DNA of 64,000 nucleotides from Silene conica (Eukaryota; Streptophyta; Magnoliopsida; Caryophyllales; Caryophyllaceae), in contig CM055311.2 of the NCBI GenBank assembly GCA_029255685.2, positions 3,148,269 through 3,212,268 on the forward strand. Reading direction: 5' to 3'. The notes beneath the pieces are model-generated. The model was not told the origin of the DNA and searched no databases. It was given only the letters and a program-made list of their open reading frames with translations. The position numbers were made by a program, and so were the translations under genes. Positions 1-11,712 of the stretch are shown in pieces; position 1 is the stretch's first letter, and each line of letters opens with the position of its first letter.

Positions 1-194
1 GTGACAGGAAATTATACACAAAGGTGACCAGTAAAAATGTAAAATTGACGGTCACTTTGATTTCTGAGTTTTGATCATATTCATAGACTGCCATACTTAG
101 CTTTTATATTAATTTATTTTTACATATTTACAGAGATTCCTATTCTAAATTTATGACAAAGTAGGACCTAATAAGTAAAATTAAGGGTGTGATA

Positions 195-3024
195 TACAAC
201 ATCAAGTCTCCCTTATAGCAAATTTATCCGTCACAAGGTTGCGACGAGCTAAGTATTATCCATGTGAGTAGATGGGATAAAACACAATGTTATTACCAAG
301 GTATTCTGATTTTGTCTTATCTACCCACATGGATAGTATTTGACCCATTAGAATGTAATACTCCGTATTTTATTCGTTTTATCTAATATTTTTTTATATT
401 TAATTGTACGTCGACGGGTTTATATGATAAGTTAGACTTTCGTTAGCGAAACCAAAATTGGTGAACGAGGTGTTTTATGTGCTAGTTTTTGGAGTCGTGT
501 ATGCTAATGTGCAACGAGATCGTACTTGATTTATGTTATTTGGGTCTTGGGATGCGTGAAGAGCTTGACCCATACACGAATGACATCGACAATTGGGCCT
601 AGGGTTGCGTGCAAGCAAGCCCTTTACACGGCCTCCACATCTGAAAATAAGAATTTCAGAATCACCCTTGCTGCCGCCTTATTTTAAACCTATCCTAAAC
701 CTAATTCTAACCTAGACGACACACAAACACAATCACTACACTTCTGCCGCCATTGCCGAGACTGCATAGAGGGGTGTTCACGGTGGTTTAAGGGGTTCTA
801 GGGTCCGTCGATTGCATCAGAAAGAGGGTAAGTACACCACTGATCTGAATTTCGTGATTTTACTTCTGTTTGTTTCGCATATTTCAAACACGTTACATGT
901 TCATAATCCGAATTCTTTACGTATTAAGAATATGTGGTATGTGGTGATTATGTTTAGAGTAAATTAGGGTCGTCTTTGATGGTCTAGGGCCGTCGTGTAT
1001 GGGTGGTTAGTTGTCGGTGTTGGTTTGATTTCTTTTCTGTCAGAAACAGAGTCATAAACGTATTCATTCATACTGGTATTCGATGCTTTTTCTGTCGAAG
1101 TTTATTCTGGGTTTTAACGTTGTTGGTTGGGTGGTAGTCGGGGTATGAGAGTGGTGGTTGTCATCAGGGGTCGTGGTGTCTCACGGTGGTGGTGTGGTGG
1201 TTAGAGTATAGGTGGTCTGTAGTGATAATCATAATGCGTGTGTGAGTTGGGGTTTTGAGACAATGATAGTGGCTTGTGGTTACGGTGGTTGCGGCTGTCA
1301 CTTTCACCTATGGAACCGCCGTGGCTCAGAGGTGAGTCCGGTGGTGCCGTGGGTAAGGGTAATGGTTGCAGCCGGTGTAGAGAGAGACGTTTGTCACGGC
1401 GGTCAGAAGGTCAGAAGGGGGATTTCTGGGTTTGAGTTTTCGCGGTCAGTTTTGATGTCGGTCTGTGACGGTGGTGGACGTGATAGGCGGTCATTGACCT
1501 CCTCCCTGGAAACACCGTGGCTTAGTGGCAAGCCTGGTGGTGTCAGTACGGAGGCCAGGGATCGTAGGTGGCGTTGAGGGCTTTGGTTGTTACGGTGGTT
1601 AGGCGTGGTTGGGGGTGTGTAGTAGCTGTTGTTCACGTGTTTTGGGCTGTAATTCACGGGTGTTGTTCTTTCTTCAAGTTGTTGTTGTTACTATTAATAT
1701 TATTATAAAGTATCATGCTTTGTTTTATTTAGCACATGACAATTTAATGGGTAAGTTATTTTATTAATGTTATGGTTTTGTAAATCAAAAATAATGGTAT
1801 TATTGATATTATAAGTAATACTACCTATATTTGGGCAATTTTTATAATGTTGGTGTTTTTGTATATTATAATTAGTGGCCTTGTTATGGGTAGTGTTTAT
1901 TTTTGATAATATGTCTTGAAGTGGGAATTTTATTAAATTGGTGAAAGTTGACTGTTAAGTTATATACTATTTTGGCAAGTCTATAATTAGTAGGTTTGTT
2001 AGTGATACGTATTTGGGCATGGTTATCTACATTGTTGCAAGGTGTTGTACATAAGCCAATTGTGTATATGATCAAGTAGATTGTGGTGTTGATTAAATGA
2101 GTAGAATTTGATACAAGTAATAATTATAGGAACGGAATTTGAAGAGGAACATTACTAGACGGTGTTTGCTTACTTCAGATTTGCTACTCCAGGTAGGACA
2201 CACTGGCACTATACTCTATGATGTGTTATGAATGGGTGTTAAATTGTGTGTTATGGATGCTGAGCATGATTGATATAATAATGATATTGGTTGGATTGAG
2301 TGTTGGTTATTATTAGTGGCATGAGAATTTCATTATTTAATAGCATGATTGAATAAGAATATTGTTGCATTCATGAGCATGGCATATGCATTGGTTACTG
2401 AGAAAGATGTGAATCAGATGTTGTTCTGATATAAAGCCCAGGGTGGTTCTGCAGACCAGGCCTGGTGTCTTATCAGCTATTGAGCTGGTGTTCGGCGACG
2501 GCCGATTATAGTCTGCCGGGAGGTTCGGTATGGCTGAGTGTTACGGGTTTGAGATTGAGAATGAGATTGAGCTCGAGCATATCATGACATTTGCATATCA
2601 TCATTGTTGCATTATTTATTGTTGTGTTATCCTACTCAACCGCGAGGTTGACAGTGTGTTCGTGTACACCTACGATGATCCGGAATGGGGAGTAGACTCT
2701 ACAGGAAAGAGACAGATGAGCTAGGAGCTGGGGCAGGAATGTGAGATGCGGACTTCAGACCGACTTAGAATTATTTCACTTCTAGAAAAGTCGTCAGTTG
2801 TATTTTCTTTTCCACTGAGTAGTATTTGTAATAACAAAAGTTTTAATTTAGTCAGTTTTATATAAAGTACTGTAGTTTGTTTTACTTTGTTATTCACTAC
2901 CTCGGTTACCCGAGATGGTAACAGCTCTATTTATTTGAGAATGTCTTGCTAAAGGCTCTTAAATAAATGGGGGTGTTACATACAAATTTACGACGAATAT
3001 ACCCGCCATAAATGAGAATTTGTA
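195..3024. repeat. MITE with degenerate TIRs, split by a solo LTR
   Basis: The outer ends begin TACAA and end TTGTA. The left end (TCTCCCTTATAGC, then TATCCGTCACAAGG) is an imperfect inverted copy of the right end (CGACGAATATACCCGCC, then TTTGTA). The same family is seen nearly complete at 20671-20865 and in part near 26143. Between the ends lie a local hairpin at about 258-335 (TATCCATGTGAGTAGAT against its complement) and then the solo LTR at 354-2980. It has no coding capacity. The class is uncertain, possibly Mutator-like. Confidence 0.5.
354..2980 (+). mobile_element. Solo LTR, about 2.6 kb, probably Ty3/gypsy (Tekay-like)
   Basis: It begins TGTAATACTCC and ends GGGGGTGTTACA, the usual TG/CA inverted ends. 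The flanks are TAGAA (349-353) and TACAA (2981-2985), a 5-bp target duplication with one mismatch. There is no PBS, PPT or pol sequence, so it is a solo LTR. Inside are a leader-like stretch with a GTAAGT donor-like site near 828 and CG-rich palindromic text near 2490-2520. These suggest plus orientation. Short open frames at 1212-1577 and 2530-2724 show no family features and are not called as genes. Confidence 0.6.
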
Positions 3025-3059
3025 TTACAAAAATGGCATCCATAGAGTGTGGAAGTTTG

Positions 3060-3215
3060 AGTTTGACCCACATGTAGACCTGTTAAACGGGTCGAACGGG
3101 CTGATTACGGGTCGAGTAGATACGGGTTTGGGGGTCGAGTGTATTTTCGGTCGAGTAAAATACGGGTCAAGTTTATACGGATTCCGGGTCGGGTTCGGGT
3201 AAAATATACGGGTCA
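3060..3215. repeat. GGGTC-rich hAT-MITE-like end fragment
   Basis: It opens with GACCTGTTAAACGGGTCG and runs through many ACGGGTC/GGGTCGGG words. This is the pattern of terminal regions of a common plant hAT-like non-autonomous family. A second piece with the same opening (GACCTGTCAAATGGC) lies at 33638-33720. No matching opposite end or 8-bp TSD was found, so both are fragments. Confidence 0.4.
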
Positions 3216-3384
3216 ATCAACAATTCAACATTTTTTCCTCACATTTTTAAAAACTTTTTTTATATCGTAATTCCTACCCTTTATAAATTTTCTCTCTTCT
3301 TGCTCGTCTCAGTCAACTTAATTGTCACTATTTTTGCCATCACCACCAACATCAGCATCGTTATCGTCATCATCACCCTCACTA

Positions 3385-4342
3385 GGCCCTGTTCTTTTGG
3401 ACTTACTTTTGCTTAATTTAAGTTAAGTTCAGCAAAAATAAGTTAAGTTCAGAAGAGTTCAGCAAAAATAAGTTAAGTTCAGAAAAAATAAGTTAAGTTA
3501 AGTTCAGCAAAAATAAGTTCAGAAAAGTTCAGCAAAAATAAGTTAAGTTCAGCAAAAATAAGTTAAGTTAAGTTAAGTTCAGCAAAAATAAGTTCAGAAA
3601 AGTTAAACAAAAATAAGTTCAGAAAAGTTAAGCAAATACTCATACCCGTTTATGGTATTGATGAGTTTTGAAAAATTTAAGATTTTTACAAATTTTCTCG
3701 CACAAATGTCTCATGTGCGACCATTTTTTTTAATTACCCAAAAGTCACTGTTAACAAAAGAATGGTCGGATTTTCCAAAAAAAAACACGGGTTAAAAATT
3801 ACACACAATCATTCTCGTACGATAATTAGATTATTAAAAAAAATTGTGATAATATAGAAATAGATTATTAAAAAAAATTGTGATATGGGTGATTCACTTT
3901 TTAATTATGTATTGAAATAAGATAATGAACATACTATATTTATATATACAAAAAGAAACTATTATTATTATTATTATTACTATTTTTTTTTTATTATTAT
4001 TATTTATATTATTTAAGTTAATATTTATTTAGTTCGAAAAAGTTAGACGTATATAAGTTAAGTTCAGAAAAGTTAAGTTCATAAATGTTAAGCAGATATA
4101 AGTTAACTTCAACAAATATAAGTTAAGTGAAGTTCAGCAAAAATAAGTTCAGAAAAGTTCAGCAAAATAAGTTAAGTTCAGAAAAAATAAGTTAAGTTAA
4201 GTTCAGCAAAATTAAGTTCAGAAAAATTCAGCAAAAATAAGTTAAGTTCAGCAAATATAAGTTAAGTTCAGAAAAATTCAGAAAAAATAAGTTAAGTTAA
4301 GTTAAGTTAGTTAAGCAAAAATAAGTCCAAAAGAACCGGGCC
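3385..4342. repeat. PIF/Harbinger-like MITE with internal 20-bp minisatellite
   Basis: The terminal inverted repeats are long and nearly perfect. The left is GGCCCTGTTCTTTTGGACTT and the right is the complement of GGCCCGGTTCTTTTGGACTT. The flanks are CTA on the left and TAA on the right, close to the 3-bp TWA duplication of Harbinger elements. The interior is mostly head-to-tail copies of AAGTTAAGTTCAGCAAAAAT and shorter variants. These split into two arrays (about 3415-3640 and 4050-4320) around an AT-rich spacer with an ATT microsatellite. No coding capacity. Confidence 0.75.
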
Positions 4343-4754
4343 TAACTCGCTAAGTACGATAACGAGACTCAAATAGGATAACAATAATGACGTGACATGT
4401 GATCTGAGGTGATGAGGTGGAAGACTGGAAGTGTTAATGCGAAGTGCGGTTCGGTTCGACATAATACGGTGAAAGTGACGGTATAACACACACATCGAGG
4501 TCCTTTTTTTTTAAAAAGCCGAGCTCATCATAGCAGACTACAAAATTTTGGAGTTTGTGCTAGAGTTTTTACCCGTTCATCTAAACTCCTTTGGTAGACT
4601 CGGTTCTTGTAAAGTTGCTACAACCGTTTATTATGAACCCTATAGTGCTAAGTTGTTTTCCTGGATTATCATTTATGATTGTTCACTATATCTTAGAAAA
4701 TGATGCACATCATTTATAACGGAATGGTACGGTTAGCAGTTAATCGTTCTTCAT
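4343..4754. other. Intergenic, nothing recognised
   Basis: AT-rich sequence between two MITEs. I see no supported gene, RNA or element end. Confidence 0.5.
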
Positions 4755-5229
4755 CTAGGTAGCACCAAAACGGACACGGACACGACACGGACACGGGACA
4801 CGGCATGCCATGAAATTTAGGACACGGGACACGGCATTTAAATTTAGTAAAATATACATTTTATAGTTATAAATTTTTGATTCTATTTTTGTAAAAGTAT
4901 TTGATATTAATTTTAAATAAGTGAATGTAAAACTTGCCCTTGATAATAAATTTATTTTCATTCCTCATCCGAATCAATATTTTAATTGATCTCTTTCGAT
5001 AGCGCATTTCTCATCTCAAGAACATCATTCACCGCAAATGATAACCAAATATCGTGGACACGCGACGGACACGGCTCAAATACCATGGACACGCGTCGGA
5101 CACGTGCCCAAATAAATGTAGAAAGTTAGACACGGCTGTTTAGGTGTTGGACACGTTTCGGCGTGTGTCCGTGGAGTGTCGGTGTCGGACATGGTACAGC
5201 TCATTAGGAGAAGTGTCCGTGCTACCTAG
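4755..5229. repeat. MITE-like element with CGGACACG terminal repeats
   Basis: The ends are inverted: CTAGGTAGCACC then CGGACACGGACACG on the left, and GTGTCCGTGCTACCTAG on the right. Both subterminal zones are packed with GGACACG/CGTGTCC words around an AT-rich centre. CTAG at both edges may be a 4-bp target duplication. I know this only as a common dispersed plant repeat type and cannot assign a superfamily. Confidence 0.6.
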
Positions 5230-5592
5230 TTCTTCATTAGTCACATCCTTGTATAAGGCACAGCACGGCACATAGCTTAGCTTACATTAACCATTGCAAA
5301 CGATGGAGCTGCACTTGATGAATACACTTTTGTATCGTAAATCGAGCCAAAAACTAGCACAAAATCGATTTAACGATCAAGTTAAAATCGGTCTTAAACG
5401 AAACATAAAACGTTAATTAAATGAAGCTCAACATGGATTCCTTTCCTGCTAGTTAGTGATTCCTTTCATTCCATTGATATAGTCTTAATTCTTATTTTAA
5501 ATGGATCTAAGAAAAGTTGAGGAATTAACAAATACTAAGTGAAATTAACAAAAAAAATAGGAGATATGTATACAGACAGCAGTTGAAAATTA
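5230..5592. other. 3' flank of the gene at 5593-5979
   Basis: AT-rich, with no coding or repeat structure that I can support. It lies downstream of the minus-strand gene and probably includes its 3' UTR. Confidence 0.4.
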
Positions 5593-5979
5593 TTAGTTCC
5601 AAAAAGAGCAACTAAACTGAAAACACCCGTTAACCTTAACCCTCTTATTACCCTTCTTCTTACTCAATTCTTCCCATGCCCGCCCTTTCCTCTTCCATGC
5701 ACCCTTCATAGTACATTCATCCTCACACTTAGCTTCAACATTTAACCCTTCAACTGTAGACACGTCAGTATTCTCCGATGAACGCGATGATGAGCCCATT
5801 GACGAGGAAGATGGTAACCATAATAACGACGATGAGGGTGACGATGACGATGATGTTGATGAAGGCTGCTGAGTAATCATATGTCGCTCAATGATTTGTG
5901 ATAAAGAAGCTAACTCATAAGAATCATATAAAGGGGTCCCTAAATCCCATACCATGGAACTTATTAATTCTTTCTTCAT
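5593..5979 (-). CDS. Small Ser-rich plant protein of unknown function
   Basis: Single-exon frame of 128 codons. The N-terminus (about residues 1-35) is well ordered and holds LGTPLYDSYELASLSQIIER. That block resembles the conserved start of a family of short uncharacterised plant proteins as I remember it. It is followed by a Ser-rich stretch (about residues 40-70), an acidic part, and a Lys/Arg-rich segment (about 93-115) that could be a nuclear signal. The ATG sits about 150 bp downstream of a good TATA box on the same strand, with an A-rich leader between, which supports this start. The codon use and a stop followed by AT-rich DNA fit a real host gene. No catalytic motif, signal peptide or membrane segment is visible. 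Function is unknown and a spurious frame is not fully excluded. Confidence 0.6.
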   Translation of the reverse strand: MKKELISSMVWDLGTPLYDSYELASLSQIIERHMITQQPSSTSSSSSPSSSLLWLPSSSSMGSSSRSSENTDVSTVEGLNVEAKCEDECTMKGAWKRKGRAWEELSKKKGNKRVKVNGCFQFSCSFWN

Positions 5980-6126
5980 TTCACAAATAATTTGCTTTGC
6001 TCACAAATTTTGTTTCATTTTTATACAAAGATAGTAAACACTGGAGACGCTCTGTTTTTTGTGTTGTAGTGTTTGTATTATTGTCCTATTAAATGATATG
6101 TGAAGTATAAGATTTTGATTAATTAA

Positions 6127-6136
6127 TTTTATATAG
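6127..6136 (-). promoter_or_regulatory. TATA box for the gene at 5593-5979
   Basis: On the minus strand this reads CTATATAAAA, about 148 bp upstream of the ATG. That leaves room for a leader of about 110 nt. It is the only strong TATA match in the local upstream sequence. Confidence 0.5.
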
Positions 6137-6437
6137 TTTGGGTAAGTTCCAAGTTGGAAACTTATAAATCATTGTAAGACAGAGACGAACATACGAATAC
6201 ATAATTAACGATTTAGAGGCTGACCGGCCTAATAAATCATGCACTCTTTGGATTATTGGACGCGGTTGCATGGTTTTCGCCTACCTCATTATTTATCAAT
6301 TATGCGCTCATCATTCAATCTACTCCCTCCTATTCTAGGGTTTCTTCCCCTCCAATACTCAAATAAATAATCAGGAGCGTCTTAACAGTAATAGTGACCC
6401 GGTGCCCCACAAGAAAATGAGGCCCTAAAAATACAAT

Positions 6438-6639
6438 ATATTTGAAATTTTATAATCAATAAACATATCATTATTATTATCTGCTAAAAAACAAAAGCAT
6501 AGAAGTAAAATTATAACATCATCTATTTATTAAAAAAACTTCGATCGTATTCAAATACTCATAACTACTTGAAAAGCATCCTCCTCCGAAATTTTCTTGA
6601 AGCAAATATTTCAATCAGACTTTCATAATCAACCTTTTT
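6438..6639. repeat. 202-bp perfect direct repeat, left copy
   Basis: Identical, as far as I can read, to 11898-12099, with an offset of 5460 bp. It holds the 3' part of the hAT transposase gene and adjoining non-coding DNA. The copia remnant lies between the two copies. At the right edge the sequence breaks from hAT into non-hAT DNA. Confidence 0.85.
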
Positions 6640-6840
6640 AACTTATTGAGAAGAGAGTATGAGAAGGGATAAGTATTAAAAGATGTATCCTTATCCGATT
6701 TGCATATATTTGACGTACGGCTTCATTCATTCTTGCATGATCCATCCATCCCTCCCTATTAAACCAGTTAATTTTTGACGTACGGCTTCATAACTACAAT
6801 TCCCTGAGGTAACATTCGTGCTATATACGATCTTTTCTAA

Positions 6841-6945
6841 GTTGGCCTGGAAGTCTTTACGGTTATCGAATATAACAAGAAGACCGGGAAGTCATTGGAA
6901 TTGGTAAAGATCGACAAGGGTGAGTATAAGGTGGTAACCGAATTT
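6841..6945 (+). pseudogene. Cystatin (cysteine protease inhibitor) gene fragment
   Basis: The frame starting at 6841 encodes EVFTVIEYNKKTGKSLELVK followed by IDKGEYKVV. This matches the central part of plant phytocystatins: the FAVxEYNKK helix block, then the KGExQVVAG inhibitory-loop region. The frame loses similarity after KVV, where the conserved QxVxG loop should be completed, and an in-frame stop precedes the block. Only about 33 codons survive, with no start, signal peptide or tail. It lies at the left edge of the copia-derived insertion, so it may have been captured or left by an earlier insertion. Family assignment rests on remembered motif spacing. Confidence 0.5.
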
Positions 6946-7273
6946 ATAATTTTTATATGCATTCATTATTTAAAATTTGAATAATCAAAAGGTTCATATT
7001 AGATCTATTCTACTATTCTCAATTGAATAAGGTACGTTTTCTTGCACATATATTGGTTAATTGTAAAATTATAATTATATTATTATGGAATTTAACAAGA
7101 TTTTGGTATGTATAGTCTATTAAAAGGATGTTATAATGTATATGAGATTATTATATCAGTTGTGTAAAATATCATATTATTTCGGAACTGAAATTTCATA
7201 GGAAATACTTTTTGAAAAAGGACATATCAATATCATAAACTTTGATGAGGGATATGTCCATATATTATAACTT

Positions 7274-7700
7274 TGACCTAAAGTTCAAAGTTTTAAGGGT
7301 GTAAATTTAACACCGTCTCATAAGGATAATATGTTTATATTATGAAGTTCAAAGTTTTAAGGGATGTAAATTTAACACTGTCTCATAAGGGAGATATGTT
7401 TATATGACTTTGACCTGAAATTCAAAGTTTTAAGGATGTAAATTTAACACTATCTCATAAGGGAGATATGTTTATATGACTTTGACCTGAAGTTCAAAGT
7501 TTTAAGGGGTGTAAATTTAACACTGTCTCATAAGGGAGATATGTTCATATTATGACTTGTTCAAAGTTTTAAGGGGTGTAAATTTCACAATGTCACATCA
7601 ATACAATATGACTTTGACCTGAAGTTCAAAGTTTTAAAGGGAAAATTTAACACCGTCACATCAATACAATATATTCATATTGTATTTTGGACTTGAAGTT
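7274..7700. repeat. Tandem repeat, about 70-bp unit, six copies
   Basis: The recurring word is AAGTTCAAAGTTTTAAGG, followed by GTAAATTTAACACYGTCTCA and GGGAGATATG. Copies start near 7274, 7343, 7420, 7491, 7559 and 7626 and decay to the right. They lie within the copia-derived insertion. Confidence 0.7.
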
Positions 7701-7969
7701 TCATAGGGAAACACCTCATACTATCTTGGGCCTGAAGTTCCAAAAGATTTATTTTAAAAAGATGGGGAGATATGATATTCATATTGTATTTTGGACCTGA
7801 AATTCATAAGTTTATAATGTATAAGGCAAGTGGCTAAAAGTCCACATGAAAGCTAGTGGCCAAAGTTCACAACTGCGATTTTGATACGCATTTGAGTTTT
7901 AAATGAATAAAACGGTTTTATTTAAGGGAAATTATTTCAAAATTGATTATTGTTCACCTAAAGTTGAAC

Positions 7970-8170
7970 AGTATAATGAGATTTGAAATTAAATCCATTC
8001 TTGGAAGTGAATGTGACATCTCATAAAGGGTCTTTTGGTGACAGAGATCGGAAACATGTAATAACAATAATGAGAATAGTATAATGAGATTTGAAATTGG
8101 ATCCATTCTTAGGAGTGAATGTGACATCTCATAAAGGCTCTGTTGGTGACAGAGATCGAAAACATGGCAT
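7970..8170. repeat. Two-copy tandem duplication, about 105 bp
   Basis: The words GTGACATCTCATAAAGG and GGTGACAGAGATCG occur in the same order in two adjacent blocks (about 7970-8068 and 8077-8170) with a few substitutions. Non-coding. Confidence 0.7.
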
Positions 8171-8680
8171 AATGAAAAAACCCAGTAAAAGGACACATCA
8201 TATTATTTTTGAGTCAAAATTCATTTCATTTAAAGTAATGAAAGTCGGGTGAGACTCATATATGCTCGAAATTTGATACGATAAAGCATAAATTATTATG
8301 GGTTGAAATTTTGACATTCACACTATGGCCTGAAGTTCATAGCGTTTGCAAATAATAAAATTATGGCTCGAATTATGACCGGAAGTTTATGAATTTTACA
8401 AATATTAAAATTGTGGCCTGAAGTTCACAGTGTTCGCAATTTATTTTTGTATACGGTGATACATTTTATGTATTAAAACAAAAATAAAGTCGGGATTTAT
8501 TCATGAATGTCAAAAACTCATAAATTATGGCATATGGGATTTTGCAATGATGCAATATACTTTTCATTTCACTCATATAATGTAGTCTTGAAGACACATA
8601 TCGTGAAAAAAAAAAAAATGTTTTGAGTGAAATTATTATTTATTGGGAGTAAATTATGTCAACGATAGTCCTTATATATA

Positions 8681-8841
8681 AGGACGTGGTGTGTTTATTT
8701 TGAAACACTTATATTCATATCAAAAGTGGATATTTACTATACTCTTGAAAGAAAGAGGACGTGGTGTGTTTATCTTGAAACACTTGTATTCCTATCAAAA
8801 GTGGATATTTACTATATACTCTTGAAAGAAAGGTGTTAGTG
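8681..8841. repeat. Two-copy tandem duplication, about 80 bp
   Basis: Both halves carry AGGACGTGGTGTGTTTAT, AAAGTGGATATTTACTAT and CTCTTGAAAGAAAG in that order. Part of the decayed copia region. Confidence 0.7.
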
Positions 8842-8976
8842 TGACGCTCATAGGGCATTATGAGGTAAATTGTCGGAAAAATACAACTAATTTTTAAGTT
8901 GTTGGAACCTTTGTGGTTAAGAGAATAATTGATTTGTAAGTAAAATTATGATCAATTTACATATATAATAATTATC

Positions 8977-9198
8977 ATGTTATACGACACATTAAAAGGA
9001 TGTGATAAACGTGAGTATGTCATCATTGTATATGTTGACGATTATAATTATAGGTCATTTGAGAAAACTCAAAGAGGAATATATTTCCTATTGATGAGTC
9101 TTGCCTACATATATGGGACACTTCTTGTGTCATTTGTCACATCAATTATCAGGTTGAATAAAATATTGCTGACAACAAATTTAGCATGCGAAATATAG
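8977..9198 (+). pseudogene. Ty1/copia reverse transcriptase fragment
   Basis: The 73-codon frame contains EYVIIVYVDDYN, the copia RT active-site block (normally FVIIxVYVDDxN). It is followed by FEKTQRGIYFL, matching the FEKTQxAIxYL segment that follows in plant copia RT. Similarity fades after that and the frame ends early. Upstream RT motifs are not recoverable in frame. It is a relic of the surrounding insertion, not a gene. Confidence 0.65.
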
Positions 9199-11106
9199 TC
9201 AACTTGGGGTGGCGTGTGATAAGTGAAATTACTGAGACACAGCCGGTTCTTATTAAAGTTTGCCATGAATTAATTGTGGGCAACTTAGAAAGTTGACATG
9301 GTATAATTCAGATGTGACATATTAAGGCCATCCGGGTTCTTATTATACCCGCTCCGATAAACCTGAAGTTTATCCTAAGGAAAATATAAGTGCTGAAACT
9401 CTTTCGTGTAAATTTATTAAAAGCAAGACGTTACACGGAGATTGAGTATATTCGATATTTGAGATCTAACAACTACTTGGAGTGTAATAAAGAACGTAAA
9501 TGTTCATTTATGGATTGCCATTATTTAAAGGGGCTTGTAGCCACATAATGATTTTTCTAAGTAGTTATTGTGTGGTAATCACAACTTATTATATGAAATC
9601 GTTAGTCTCCAAATTGGGCATTGTGATTCAGCACATCTATAATCCAACTGCATTATAAGGTTATTATACAAAAAATGCTAATATAAATTCTCATCGGAGA
9701 TATGAGAAATTAAGGTCTAAAGTGGTTAAGATTTTTACCACCTTAGGGGGAGAATGATAAGGAAAAACTGGTAAAAACAAACAAGTATATTATCCCTAAC
9801 TAGACATGATGTTCAACGGTTTGTTTCAAATATGAAATACATCACATATAGGTTCATGGAATTAAAATGATAGTATTCATTTAATAATGAAGATGTATTA
9901 ATAATACCACTTTGATCATCTTATCAAAAATGTGATATGTTCATACAATGAAATCTATGATTTAATTATAGACGGATAGCCCTATATGTGGTATAGCGAG
10001 CTATAAATTAATCATAGAAAGTTGGTGTAATGAAAATTAGATTCTTGCCAGTTTGAACAACAAACACACAAGAAAGGTAGTGTGAAAGTCATATCGGTTC
10101 AAATATTTTAAGTAATAAGAAAATGGCAAGCATGAGCAGTTGGTACTCTTACAGAGTAAAGAAGTTTGGATGTCCTGGAAGTGACATAGATATCTGAATG
10201 ATAACAGATGGCCTATATAGAAAAGAAATGGTACCGTATATATATTCAGATATCACTAATTCAGTACTGACAATATCACGAGATATTGAAATTATATCGA
10301 TATGGTTAATGAACCGATATGCAATTGCGCGCGGAGTTTAATGGACTAGATAATGGGGATCTTATAAATAAGTCCAATTTTATTGTCGACACATAATCAA
10401 TGATTATGAAAGAGCTCATGGACCGGAAGTCCATTTATTCACCGGAAGTAATTTTAAGTTATGAATGTTAGGAAACAAAATTGTACAGTTTGCATTATCG
10501 AGTCATCATCATGTGCATTTTTAAGATTAAGTTCATCATTGCATTTAGTTTTAATATTTACATTGTTATTTGTTTTAGAATGTTGAATATAATTAGTTAC
10601 ATATCATATGCATGCACGTGATTAATTATATTGTTATATTTTGATAAAATGTTTAAAAGGAGAAACGTTATCATATGAGATACTGTAACGAGGATAACTC
10701 CTTATAGGAGCCTCTTATAAATGATCATCAAATGGTGATGGTTTATTGAGTTTTGGGAACTCGGGATTATATATGAACCTCTGCGACACGATTGAAAGGT
10801 TATCGTGATTATTTCCAAAATGGAAAATTCAAACTCATATAGAGTTACTTCAAGGAAACTATTATTATCTCAACTTGAAGTTTGAGCATATGAGAATATT
10901 ATTTAATTGAGCTTTATGCTAAACATGCAAAATTATTTTATGGCCCAGAAGTAGTATAACGATTGGAAAATATTGTAGTTAAAATCTACAATGAGGATGT
11001 CAATCAATAAATATATGGTTTAGCAAAGAAAATAGCTCAAAGGTATTTGATGATTTATTCAATAATTATCGCATTGATTCTCCTTAATACAAGGAATTAA
11101 GGAATG

Positions 11107-11690
11107 ATGGCTACACTCTTTTTCCCTTCGACTAGGTTTTTTTGTCCCAACGGGTTTTTCCTGGCAAGGTTTTTAACGAGGTAGCAATATAAGCGCATTA
11201 TTACGCTATAGTCATGATCGTCATTATTGTTGAGATGACGGATATTTTCGACATATAATGTCATGTCGTTTTTGTGGAGAAGAATCATTTTTGTGGAAGT
11301 ATCAATTGAAATGAAGATCCAAGATTTGTTATGAAATGATTATATCCAGAGTGTGAGTTATCAAAGAAATGTGATATCGAAACTGTCATGGATTTCTATT
11401 GACCGGAGATTCAAGTCTATTAACTACAATGGGTATTATTTCAACGATCGAGAAGTTATATCAAAGCATGGATCATTTCAAAATTTATCAAGTTATGTCA
11501 TCATCAGGGGGAGTAACACGCGCTGTACTCTTTTTCCTTAGCTATGGTTTTGTCCCACTGGGTTTTCCATAGAAAGGTTTTAACGAGGCAGTTTTGCTAT
11601 GCGTGTTTGAAGATTAGTGTACTCTTTTCCTTTACTAGTGTTTTCCCACGAGGTTTTTCTAGGAAGGTTTTTAACGAGACATCTTCTTCA
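11107..11690 (+). repeat. Three copies of a copia 3'-region motif
   Basis: Each copy has GTACTCTTTTTCC, then a GGTTTTTGTCCCAACGGGTT-like stretch and GGTTTTTAACGAGG. Copies are at about 11107-11185, 11523-11595 and 11617-11690. Such motifs sit just upstream of the polypurine tract in many plant copia elements. Confidence 0.65.
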
Positions 11691-11712
11691 GTGATGGACA
11701 TCCAAGGGGGAG

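Noticed and set aside
1212..2724. Open frames inside the first solo LTR (1212-1577, 1403-1657, 2530-2724)
   Set aside because: They lie wholly within LTR sequence, overlap on opposite strands, and show no domain or start context.
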